Source: Stereum hirsutum FP-91666 SS1 (lineage: Eukaryota; Basidiomycota; Agaricomycetes; Russulales; Stereaceae). From it: a stretch of 64,000 nt of DNA. The position numbers were made by a program, and so were the translations under genes. The stretch spans positions 1,263,310-1,327,309 of the forward strand of contig NW_006763141.1 in assembly GCF_000264905.1 (NCBI RefSeq), read 5' to 3'. Numbering within the stretch: the stretch's first letter is position 1; every line of letters begins with the position of its first letter. Positions 23,774 to 34,100 of this stretch are shown here, piece by piece. The notes beneath the pieces were generated by a model. It made no database searches. It saw only the letters and a list, made by a program, of their open reading frames with translations, and had not been told where the DNA came from.

Positions 23774-26700
23774 TCAAACAGCACCATGTGATACCTTCCT
23801 CTTTTGTGCGCGCTGAGGCGAAGCCGGAAGAATGTCGTCCTCTGAATTCGACGGAACACTGGTTTTACGTTTCGTTCGCTTCCACTTTGACACGCGTTGT
23901 TGTTGTGGCGTCGATGGCTTGTCCGGACCCTGGTCTCCCTTGGGCTGCTCGCCGTGTTCGGCCTCCAATCTAAGCCTCTGTAGTTCAATACAGAGTGCAT
24001 TGGCATGGGTCCATGCAGCATCTGCCTGTTCGAGCTCGGTTGTGTAAGTTGCATCCAGGTGGGTCCGACCTAATTGCTCCGCTATTGATCCTATGCGAGG
24101 CGCAAGCACGTCCAGTTCATGGAAGGCGCGTATGAGCGTCTGTGCGTTGATGCTAGCCTTCGCCTCACCCTCGCCGAGCTGCATGATGGACACCGTGTTT
24201 GGCTTGGGCGCTGCTGATGGTTCCTTTACCGTGAGATTCTTCTCAGGCTCTTGGTTCTTCACGGTCTGCGCCTGCCCCGTCCTCTCCTCATCCTTCTCCT
24301 CCACTGCTTCCACTACCATCTCTCTCTCCTCAACATGCCCAGGCTCTGACCAATCCATCTCACTGGCACTAGCGTAGACGGATGTCGCCTCCTCGGTAAG
24401 TTGAGCATGGAACTCTCTCCAGTCCGCATGCTCCGCCCTCACCCTGTCATCTTCACCGGTGTCCGTTGAATCACCACCTAACGCGTCTTCACCCTCTTTC
24501 TCCTCGTAGATATCCTGGCCCTCACGTAGCTCGTCCTCAATGCTCTCAACAGCCTTCTGTATCGGGCCGGTGCCATCGCGGGGAGCATCGAGTGACGTGA
24601 GGGTGCTCGCAAAGAGGCCTTCGAGCGCCCTGGCCTCTCCTTCGCTCGTGGGAATAGGTATAGATGGGATCTTTTTTCCCATCTGTCGTAAAGCGTCCAG
24701 CGATAAGATGGCGGCGCGGATATGCTTGCACGCGCCTCCTCGGTGTTGGAAATCTGGGCATGTACAAGTCGTTGCACCACCGATGTCCACGTTGATATCG
24801 TAGACGATGGGAGTCTTGTCGACGGATAAGGCACCGGCCGAATAGCATTGGAACGTAAGCCGTTTTGTATTGAGGTCAAACGATGGCGCGCCCACTTGCT
24901 TACGGTCAAGCAGGGCCTTTGCAGCATTGTCGCGGGCCTCGTTGGGCGCCAAATAAGCAAGGGTTGGGGGCGCTGGTATGGAAGGTTCCGAAGCGGTAAG
25001 CAGATGTTCAGCACCGGCAGCTCGTACGCGTGTCTCCCAGCCTTTCCTCTGCCGCATGCCTAACGCCCGCTGATGGAATATGGATGGTAGTACCTTGAGT
25101 GTCAAGATCCGAACAAGGACATCCAGCCGAAGTGGGCGGTTGTTTCTTCGCCAACGACGCAAGTGTTTGTTTTTGAGTACTTCATTGAAAGATTCGAGGT
25201 GGTTGGTAGTCGGTAGGACGCCTTCGAAGGTACAGCCCAGAAGTGCTGCAGCGATGTGGCGACCATGATCGGACCAGGACTTCCAAACCGACTCGTGCTT
25301 CACCCAAGTCCGCATAAGATAGTCAAGGTGCGCTATTCCTCCATCCGCTGCCGCCGCCGCCGACTGATCCACGGTCTTCAGCAACTCTAGGGTCTCCTTC
25401 TCCGATTCGATCAAACCGACCGCCTCTGAATGCTCGAGTGATTTGATGAGAGCTTCTTCGATGCGTAAGAGGCGAACGGCAATCTCAGCCGCTCCAACCA
25501 TCGGTGAGTCGCTTTTGAGGTGCCGCTTGCGGTGATTGGTCCAACACTGACGAAGATGGAACTTGCAAAGAAGTAACCAGATATTTGGAAACACCTCGAA
25601 GAGCGCATTACGCTCCTTCGAGTCCGAGTCCGTGATCGCGACCTTTGCGAAGAATGCTTGAGCGTCGCGCTGGCCCAGCGAAGTCTTCCACTTGCCTAGA
25701 AGGCGTGCGAGAACTTCGGTATTATAGCCGCCAGCAGTGAATTTGTTCCCGGAGGGGGCAGAGAACAAGAAAAACGCGATTGGTACACCTTTGCGCTCGT
25801 CGTCGAGAGCCATTAAGATGAATAGTAGAATTTTACTGTTGCAGACGCCGAAAGTACCGTCCATGATGATCTGTGAACCATGTCCGTACCTCCACGCAGC
25901 GTCGTTCATGTCTGGAGTCGCGATGCATACTTCGAAGCGGTCGTTGTTCTTTGTACGAGGAGCATAGTGGAATACGGCTTCGGCGAGAACGGGGTGATAC
26001 TCGGGAGAGGAACGGTCGAGCCAGGAATCGATGTTACGGTGAGGTGCATTGTTGACGTCGACTCCTCCTAATCGCTGATGCTGGCGGTATAGGGAGCGGG
26101 AGTCGCCTTGCTTGAGTACCCAGCGGTACTGAGACTCCTCCCAATTCTTCGGCTGTGAAATGTATCCGCGGGTACGTACCAGGCGGCTATTCTTCTCTCT
26201 GATATCTCCCCATGTTGAACCGTCACTGAGCTGATCCAGTGCAACCTTCCAGACATCCGGATGCAAAGGGAACGGAGGGAGTCTTGCGAGTTTTGCAGAG
26301 CGGCACATTTCATTGTGGTGAAAGTAACCTCGTATTCTGAGGACGACTTTGGTTCCGGTAACGTACACGATCTCGCAATGCCCTAAGCATGCAGTAAACG
26401 AATATGTGGTGTGTCGTATCTTTGACCCTCGAGCCTCGTCGCTTGAGCCGCATTTACTGATGAGTCCATGGTTAGTTAAAATTCTGACTGCTGTCAGTGT
26501 AGTCGAACGCACCACTGATATAGCACCCTTTCGGTGAGGACCTCACTCCCTGTCTTGCTTCCTTTATCCCTCCAACGTGTACTCCACCTTCCTCCAATCT
26601 GTGATCGTGCTCTATCATCTAACCCGTACCCCTCTAGAAGCCTCTGAGCCTCCTCTTGCTCCATGAGATCTCCCGGTGCGAAGACATGGTCCACGATATT

Positions 26701-27288
26701 CACCTTATCTTGGTGAAGAGAGTGGATCTCCTTTTTTTGGTCGCCCGAAAGCCAGAGCTGCTTCACAGGTATGTCCGAGGCCAGTGCTCGAGCCGTAAGA
26801 CCAGGGACGACCTCACGATTAGCCTCCTTCGAGGAGTACACGACAAATTTCGCGGTGGCAGGTTTTGACGCTTTCGTCGGGGTGAGGACCGGTGAGGGCT
26901 GAGTAGACACTGAAGAACCTCCAGGACAGCGGGGCGGATTAGGGTGGCCAGTGGGGAGCGAAGTAATAGAAGGTTTAGGCGTGGATTTCCCGCTACATTC
27001 AGCGGTACTAGAGGGAGTCTTGGGCGCAAATTTGCCAGGGGAGAGGTTTTCAAAGTGGAGGGTATCGGCAGTGTTGGCGGGTGTCTGAGCTCGAGGCTTC
27101 GCGTTCTTACGGGCCATTGGTCTGAGACAATGTGTGGGATATATAACGAGGGCCTGAGGATGAGGGTGGATGTCTCGAGATTGTAGGACATACATATCCA
27201 ATTGCATACGAGGCTTCACCTCCTTGCACTGTGGCACAAGTTCTGTCGAGTTCATCTTGAGGACTCTTTGTGTAGTAGTACTGGGCAT
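23774..27288 (-). CDS. MULE transposase (DDE + SWIM zinc finger)
   Basis: Two exons, 27288-26513 and 26456-23774, are joined by a 56-bp intron (donor GTGCGT, branch TTAACTAACC, acceptor ATCAG). They restore RVLYQCKCGSSDEA and give 1152 residues; the ATG at 27117 is an alternative start. The N-terminal 250 residues are Pro/Ser-rich. The catalytic core has D458 in IIMDGTFG, D535 in AITDSDSKE followed by CKFHLRQCW, and E680 in TTNHLESFNEVLK. A SWIM zinc finger follows (CTCPDF, nine residues later CKH). The C-terminal 250 residues are acidic and then Lys/Arg-rich. The enzyme would cut and rejoin DNA at the inverted repeats in the nucleus. No stop or frameshift is seen, so it may be active. Confidence 0.9.
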
Positions 27289-27387
27289 GCATGTGTTTAT
27301 TCATACGGTACAATTTAATATACATATCCTTCCCAATTCATAGACAGACGCCTCTACAGTGAGCCATGAGTTACTGCATTGTGGCCT

Positions 27388-27504
27388 GAGGTGGCGCGTC
27401 GACGACTCTCGTCTCTCCCAAGTCGAGCGCGACACGTGGTGAGCGAGGGAGCCAACGGGGCGGTTCATCCGAAAAAGGCAAGCGACTGTTCGCGCCTCTT
27501 GGCC
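27388..27504 (-). repeat. MULE right terminal inverted repeat (117 bp)
   Basis: Partner of 23589-23704. The inner boundary is where the two sequences diverge after CCACCTC. Confidence 0.95.
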
Positions 27505-27513
27505 CAGGGAAGG
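27505..27513. repeat. MULE target-site duplication, right
   Basis: CAGGGAAGG immediately outside the right terminal repeat. It is part of the interrupted exon (codons for SLPW on the minus strand). Confidence 0.93.
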
Positions 27514-30087
27514 CTGTCGAAGGAGGCAGTGAGGTAGGCTTCACCGGCACTGTAATTAATGAGCAGGTCAGGGTTACTGATAGCACGACGGATGAAGGAG
27601 AGGAGATCATCGTGCAGCTTCTTGAGATCGAGATGGTTGGTCCCTTCTCGGCGTGCCTGACGGGTGTATGGTGCGAATATACAGTTGTAGGCGAGGGCCA
27701 TGCAACAAAGTTCGGTTACAGTTGCGTCGTCTTCGAGGGAAAGGAAAAGGTTCGCCTCCATGTGGCTCCACCTTGGCTTCTCCTTCCGGTCACGAACCAT
27801 GTAGAGATATGTCTTGTGTTCCGAAAGGTAGGCAATGAGGTCGCAGGCGGCAACGAAGGTTGTTTGGAATCGATTGGCGCTGGTATCGGCGAAGTTGACG
27901 GAGGGTAAGCGTTTCGAGCCGGGGATTGTTTTGATAGGGAGCCAGTACATGCGAAACATATCCTGGTGGCCTTTGTCGGGGCCCTTGTTGTTGTATATTG
28001 CACCAGCGAGCATCGTAGACTTTGGTCCACCACGAGAGCTTTCCTTCACAGCTTTCCGAGCAGCGTCTGAGTCAGTAGCTGAGCGAGCGATAGCGTTTGC
28101 GTTCGCTTTGTTGGCAAGAAGAACGGGAGGCGTGGCGCCTTCGATCCGATCCCATGAGTCGGCCATGCCATCGCAGAACCCCTTCCCACAGTTCATCTCC
28201 TTGTGCATACAGCACCCGACGCGAACAGACCAGTCTAGGTCGTGCTGTACGTTCTCCGGCAGCTCCTCGAATGCAATGTCCCCCAGCTTCCTAACCATAC
28301 TAAGAAAGGCGTCCATAAGCGATGCGGTCTGCCCCTCTCCATCAAGCCCATCCCAAGAATCCGAACCTCCAGCGTTCGAGATAGCCAAGTCGAAAACAGC
28401 AGAGAGAAAGGTCGTGCAGTGCTCAGGAAAGGGTAGAATAGTGCTGAGTTTTTCGAAGCCGAGATCGCGACGAGTGACTGATTTTTTCCAGTCCTCCTGA
28501 AGAAGCCTAGCGTATTTTATAACGTCCTTAGCGTGATCTCCGTGGACTACGCGAAGTTTGCGAGCGAAGTCATCAGGGGAGAATGAAAGCTGGAGGCGCT
28601 TGGCTAGGGGACTGTTCGTGAAGCGAGAAGAGATACGGTCGAGTTGTTGACGGAGTCCGGTGAATTGAGCTTCGGCGGTGTGTGAGAGTGTCTTCTCGAT
28701 ACCGAGAAGTCGATTCTTATGTGTGAAGGGAAGTGATAGGTCGTCGTAATTGGGTGTGAGCATGGTTACACGGCGGGATTCATGGGTAACCCCGCCGATC
28801 GTCGTCCCATCCGCACTGTGACTCAAAGCTATATGAAACAACACGCATATAGTCAGTCAAATGAAGTGGAACAGTCGAAAAGAGGCATGGAAATGAAAAG
28901 GTACCGGGCGCGAGTGTCATTTCCATCCCTAGCTGGATATCGGACGCTATCCCCGCTTCCCTGACCGCTCGTGCAACAGTCTTGCGACTGATACTGTGCG
29001 AGACAGCTGCACCGAAAGCTTTCCCCGTAGCCAGCAGTAACCCTCCGACCCGACTCTGTGCGCAGCCCGCATCAACGTACTCTCGCACAAGAGATCTAAC
29101 CTCAGGCGTATATGCGCCCTTCTCCACCGTCTTCCACACTCGAGCCTCGTTCAACTCTACTCGCATCTCTCGGTTATCGCTTTTCAGGTCGTTCGTGTTC
29201 CTCTTTTGTCGAACGAGACTCTTCTTCAGCAGCCGATAGTCTTCCTGGAGAGTAGAGAACTTGGAGTGTACCGATGATAGCGTAGACTGGCAGGATTCAA
29301 GCGAGGACAAGAGTTGTTGGTTCAGGGTTGAAAGTTCTGTGATGCGATTCTGGTCTGAATGATACCGAGTTTCGTACGAGGTGTTGACTTGAACGGGTCG
29401 AAGAATCAGACTTTGAAGAATAGCGAGTTCCGAGCAAAGAGTTGTTTCACGAGAATGAGCAGTGGAGAGATCTTCATGTAGCAGAGCAATCTAGCGAGCA
29501 CCACGTCCGAAATGATCGGTAACAGTGGCACATCATGTTAGACAAGCACTAACCTTCCCTTGGAGATCTAGATTGGAGGACTGAGCAGCATCCCTTTGTA
29601 TTGAGTTAACCTCAAGCTCCTCTCCGAGCCTCCGACCGTACCGCTGCCAGCGCAAGCGCTCCTTAGTAACAGTACGAGAATGTGATCGGTTCCGCTCCAA
29701 TTTCTTTTCTGTAGCTAGCAAGGTCGCCGAGATCCGAGTGTAACGTTGATCTTGAATAGAGAGGGTATGTCGGAGCTGATCTCGCTCCTGTACATGTTCT
29801 GATGCAAGCTCTTGAGAGTCCTTTAGCTGCTTTCCAAGAGATATAAGCTGATTTTGAAGTTCCTGGATGCATGCTCGAGAGTTGTCTGATGCTGTTTTAC
29901 TGCGAGTGCTCATGTTTGATGATGCTGCTGAGGACAAAGAGGAAGGAAGGGGAGCAAATGATTGTATTGTATTGCAGTCTGTACTAAGGAAATGAGCCGA
30001 AGCCTGAGAGCCGTGTCGAAGCCGCTTTTTCCGAGCAGCAGCAAGGGCTTCTAGCTGAAGCTCAGTTTTTGCCGATTTGGGTCCCAT

Positions 30088-31464
30088 AGCGTGAGCACAA
30101 GCACCATAGATATAGCATAAGTTATTAGAGTCAGAGTATGACCAGCAGTGAGTTCACGGAAGCCCAAGAAAGCAGGAGGGCCGAGATGGAGGACGGAGGA
30201 GAAGACGACGCGCGTACATTTTGCACGGAGCGGTGCCGCACGGTCAACTTCGCGCGTACGACGAGGAACGCGACGCGTAGACGCGTCGTCTGCTCTGCGG
30301 TCAACTGCGTTCAGTACCAATTGTACGAGAACCCTAACGTGGACACCTGTGCTCTAATGTCAATAAGCAAATGCTATAGGCCGATGCATATCTGTAAAAT
30401 GGACAGAGCGATTGGGCCGGTGATTTTTTCTCACCTAGATCTAACTCATTTCCCGATACCGCGCGGCCGTTCTCGGTCAAATTTTGACCGTTTTTAAATC
30501 CCATTGTACAAGCTTTCATTTTGGATCCAAAGAACCAGTGTAAATATTTGTACGATTTTAGGGAGGCATATAAGCAAATGGTTAGAAAAAGAGGTTTGCG
30601 ACACAGGTTTCGAGGTGGCCCGGACCAAAAGTCATGTGATCGCGTCGTGGGAACGCATTGTGGCTGCTTAGACATTGCCCCCCTCCACTATATGTGTGTC
30701 GACGGGTGTGATGGAAGGACATTTGAGCGGGTCCGGCATCCATTCTGTCAGCACACATTGAACCAGCATAATATTATAATTAGAAGAAAGAGGCTCGTCT
30801 CGTCAGTCCAGATGAACCCGGACAGCAAAGACAGTGAAATAGACGAACCATCAAAAAAATGCTGTGCGGCTCCGCTCTTCGCCGTTGTCTCCCTCTCTCC
30901 CATCTGAGGTTTCATAGCGGACGACCCGCCGTGTGCTGGACGAGGAGTGAGAGTGGCCTGGGTTTGGAATTCGGGCGCGGCGAGAAGAGCGAGGTAGTTC
31001 TCGGCATTCTGTGCAGTAGTGGTCAGAGGCTGCAAGACATAGACTCGCATCCAAGAACATACAAAGTTTGTGTAGAGATACGAGCAGAAGATGTTCAAAG
31101 GTTAGCCTTGGAAAAGACGAGCTCGGAGAGTGCGCAGTCAAGCAGCAGGGCGTACCGTGAGGGGTGACGATGAGAGTCGAAAGAGGGTTGGATATTGGTG
31201 GGTGAGTGGGGAAAATATAAACGGAATAGACGACTGGCAGAAGGCATATTAGCTTAGGAGACAAAGGAGGAGAGAGAGGACGGACCGGCCATTGAAGGAG
31301 GACATCGTGGGTGTAGTGTCGACGATAATGAACCGAACCCACACTAACAGACACTAACTCTTGTCGTGCCCTATACGCATGAGAGAAAGATCAAGATTAT
31401 AGTGCGAAATAGATGAAAAGACAGCGTACCATGGTCGAGTTGCCGCAACTCGAGCTTGATGGAG
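30088..31464. other. No gene resolved
   Basis: Left end: promoter side of the interrupted gene. Two overlapping minus ORFs, 30748-31098 (with AQNAENYLALLAAPEF) and 30851-31354, compete in different frames. The first looks more protein-like and could be a small gene, but no family is recognised and no supporting splice site was found. Confidence 0.3.
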
Positions 31465-31472
31465 GTGTTAGC

Positions 31473-31859
31473 AGGGCCCGGGACACTCCTATGAGGGTTG
31501 CCCGGTTTGAGTTGCGTATTTTTACGCGATCTGAGGGCGAAGCCCTCCTATTGGCAAATTATTGGTGTGGACCCCCACATAACCTCAACTTTTACCTAAC
31601 CTAACCTCAACTTCCCCTAACCTATCCAACAGATGTGACAGAAGTTGGTTCTGATTAGGCTAGGTTAGGATAAGTTGAGGTTATGTGGGGTTATGAGGGT
31701 GAAATCGAGCCTGTCTCGCCACACAAAACCCGCCAATAGGCGCCCTACCCTTCCCGGAATTTGCATATCTTAAGCCCTCACCAGGCTGAAATTGCGTATT
31801 TTTACCTGTTTTCGAGGTCGCCCTTCGGGCAACCCCCATATAGGAGTGTCCCGGGCCCT
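31473..31859. mobile_element. 387-bp hAT-like MITE with internal foldback
   Basis: Imperfect inverted ends start AGGGCCCGGGACACTCCTAT, and the target duplication GTGTTAGC (8 bp) lies at 31465-31472 and 31860-31867. An 8-bp duplication fits the hAT superfamily. The interior has a second pair of inverted arms (CCCACATAACCTCAAC near 31572 against its complement near 31674) around CCTAACCTAACC runs. TTGCGTATTTTTAC occurs twice in direct orientation. There is no coding capacity. Confidence 0.8.
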
Positions 31860-32104
31860 GTGTTAGCCCTGAGCTACATACGCGTTCGGCTCATGGTAGG
31901 AGGAACGCGATTGCTGGTTCTCGGCTAGATATTCCGTCCTGCTGGCAGCATCGCGCGCTCTCACATCATCGATCATCCTCGACGACGTCTTCTCTTCTCC
32001 TTCTTCTGCTCGTTTCTCTCCATCAACTCTGTCCGCTTCCGCTTCCTCATCCAGATCTTTTCCATAATCTCCCAGAGAGCGGACCCAGAAGCTTCCCAGT
32101 ACCT

Positions 32105-34100
32105 CTATCCCACAAGTCGCCTCTTCAGTTCGTCCTTCGAGGTGAGTAAGTGAAAATTACTGGTGATTGCGTCGATATACACCTTGGAAAGAAACTGACT
32201 ACTCCGAATACAGAGCAAGTCGGCATGTCGTGCGCTTTGTAGACGGACTTTGCGTACCCGGGCAGTAATTTTCTGAACGACATCCTTGCGGTCCTTTCGG
32301 CTGAGTTGTAGATATTGGAAGGTATCGTCCGTGACCGTTACAACCACCATGGCTCCGAGTCCTAGTGCTGATGCAGAGCTGGTTTGGGCTTTCGCGGGTC
32401 GAGGCTCAGGAATAATGTCGCCTACACACACACTGCATCGACCGCAGTCTCGGTGAGTCCCCACAGCTCCAATCCCGTTGAACACGATGTTAATCTGACG
32501 TTGTATGCATATGTCTCGGGTCCACGCTGCGACGATCAGCAATAGCGCAATGCAGACCTTCTTCTTGCTGTCGCCGGTAGGATTTTTGCTCTTGCACGAT
32601 CGGCGTCGTTTCTTCGGTCTCAGCGTGCATTCGGGGTAGACTTCCTTGTCCGGTACGTCGTCTTCATCCATATCCTCCTCCTCCTCCTCCTCCTCCTCCC
32701 CCTCCTCCTCCTATTCCCTCTCTTCCTCTGCATCCTCGTTCTCGTCACCCTCACCATCACGTTTGCTAACGTTCTCATCCCCATCATCTTGTTCTTCCAT
32801 CGAATCCGCTTTAACGTCGCTACCATACCCTACACCTCCCACCTCTCCTACATCTTCGACGTCGACGTCCATCATGACTCCCTCAACAAGTGTCGTATTG
32901 CCCTCCCATATCAGGGTCTCTTCGCCCGGCCCTCCAACCGACTCCGACTCGATACCCGTATCGTTCGCCATCAAGATTCGTCCGTCGGATTCTCCTTGAC
33001 GTACGTCAAGGCTTGCCCACGCTGATGGTCGGTAAAATACACGAAGACCTCTCCCTGGGTATCTGGGACCACCCGAACGAGTCGACCAGCACTCTGAACG
33101 AGGGATGAGGCGGTGCTGGGCCCTGGGAATATGACAACTTGCCGGGCATCTGGTGGGTCAATTCTGAGTTCCATAACCGCGGTCGCCACGAACCCAGCGG
33201 CCTGACGGGTGTCTTCTGTTTCGTATGTACAAGGCCGTGACCCTATCTTTTTTACAATCGGGGCAGGTCATCGAGTGCATGTGACGGATTAGGGTATATT
33301 TATCGTTCTGGAGCCCTGGCGGAAGAAGTGAACGAAGATAGACGGCGATACGATGCCCGGCCTCTATGTTGGAGAACAGGAAGAAAGTCGGTACGTCAGA
33401 TGCCTTCGTCATATCCTCGGAAACTAACTAATCCAGATCGCGAAACTGATGAGTCGTGTGGGCGTAAGACAGCTCTCGGAAAATGTAGTTGACGTTGTGA
33501 CGTTCGCACTCGCGGCGGTCCAGGTGATATTTCCCTTCGCTGAAGCCGAGTTTGCTGAGTACGCGTTCCGTTTGTCGTCCAGGTTCGAGTGTAGCCGAAA
33601 GTGCGACGACTGTGAGGTCCTTTGGTGCGTGTGCATGAATCGTCCATATCTCTTCGTATGCGTTGTGAAAGTCGGGGCCACAGTGGGACACAAGGTGAGC
33701 TTCATCAACGTATAGTACCTTCCATCTCTTCCGAAAAGTTTCGTTGTTGATCAGTCTTGAACTCGGGCTTCCGTAGGGCCTCTGGTGCGAGCGCGATGAC
33801 TTGGAACTTCCCCGACAGCACCTCTGCCCAAAGATCACAACCTTCCTCTGCTTCACGCGCAAGGTGCTCCGCGTTGATCACCATAGACGTTATCCCTTTC
33901 GCAGTCATCGTTTTGGACTAGTACCAAAACAAGGTCAGTAGTGGCTCGCTTTCATATATGTTCGTTGCTTATATTTTCTTACCATATCATCTTCCAATAA
34001 ATTAGTTGGTTCCACCACGACGATAATCATCTCTTTCTTCAACGGGATCTTTTCGGCGCACACCACTGCGATGTGCATTCGGAGTCCTTGGTGAGCGTTC
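32105..34100 (-). pseudogene. RecQ-like DNA helicase, disrupted
   Basis: Helicase motifs occur in order on the minus strand: EMIIVVVEPTNLLEDDM (motif Ia-like, about 34030), VLYVDEAHLVS (motif II, about 33730), VVALSATLEPG (motif III, about 33610), PTFFLFSNIEAGHR (motif IV, about 33390) and STASSLVQSAGRLVR (motif VI, about 33080). An acidic stretch and a Cys-containing C-terminal region (HRDCGRCSVC, about 32450) follow. Defects: the frame changes between 33760 and 33740, an in-frame TAG lies at 33430-33428 where intact relatives appear to have Trp, and the frame shifts again near 33230. No Walker A motif was found upstream. RecQ helicases unwind DNA in repair, and diverged multicopy versions occur in fungal repeats and subtelomeres. 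This copy looks dead. Confidence 0.72.
32673..32711. repeat. TCC microsatellite
   Basis: A run of TCC triplets with one interruption, coding for Glu/Gly-rich acidic sequence in the helicase relic. Confidence 0.9.

Larger units (their letters stand above)
23589..27504 (-). mobile_element. Complete Mutator-like (MULE) DNA transposon, 3916 bp
   Basis: The terminal inverted repeats, 23589-23704 and 27388-27504, begin GGCCAAGAGGCGCGAACAG and differ by one base indel. The 9-bp target duplication CAGGGAAGG lies at 23580-23588 and 27505-27513. Between them is one transposase gene with MULE DDE and SWIM motifs. A 9-bp duplication and long inverted repeats are the hallmarks of Mutator-like elements. 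An open transposase, near-identical ends and an intact target duplication all argue for a recent insertion. The element lies inside an exon of a host gene, in the same orientation. Confidence 0.95.
22694..30087 (-). pseudogene. Large coiled-coil gene interrupted by the MULE
   Basis: Exon 1 is 30087-29554 (178 codons) and exon 2 is 29490-28905. Exon 3 runs from 28828 to 27505 and resumes at 23579-22694 once the MULE and one 9-bp duplication are removed. The total is exactly 1110 codons with no stop, and the joined frame reads DSLPW then EHSKSITALHELM across the insertion point. Residues about 60-270 are coiled coil. The exon 2-3 junction encodes LSHSADGTTIGGVTHESRR, a motif I associate with large multicopy Agaricomycete proteins of unknown function. 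A Cys/His-containing segment (GCCMHKEMNCGKGFC) and an acidic C-terminus follow. As it stands the gene is split: translation would run into the element. It may itself belong to a repetitive family. Confidence 0.85.

Noticed and set aside
27465..27610. ORF extension through the MULE terminal repeat
   Set aside because: The last residues of this frame are encoded by the terminal repeat after the insertion point, so they are not part of the host protein.
31400..31870. CCTAACC runs as a telomere
   Set aside because: The runs are short, imperfect, and lie inside a MITE with a target duplication, so they are not a chromosome end.
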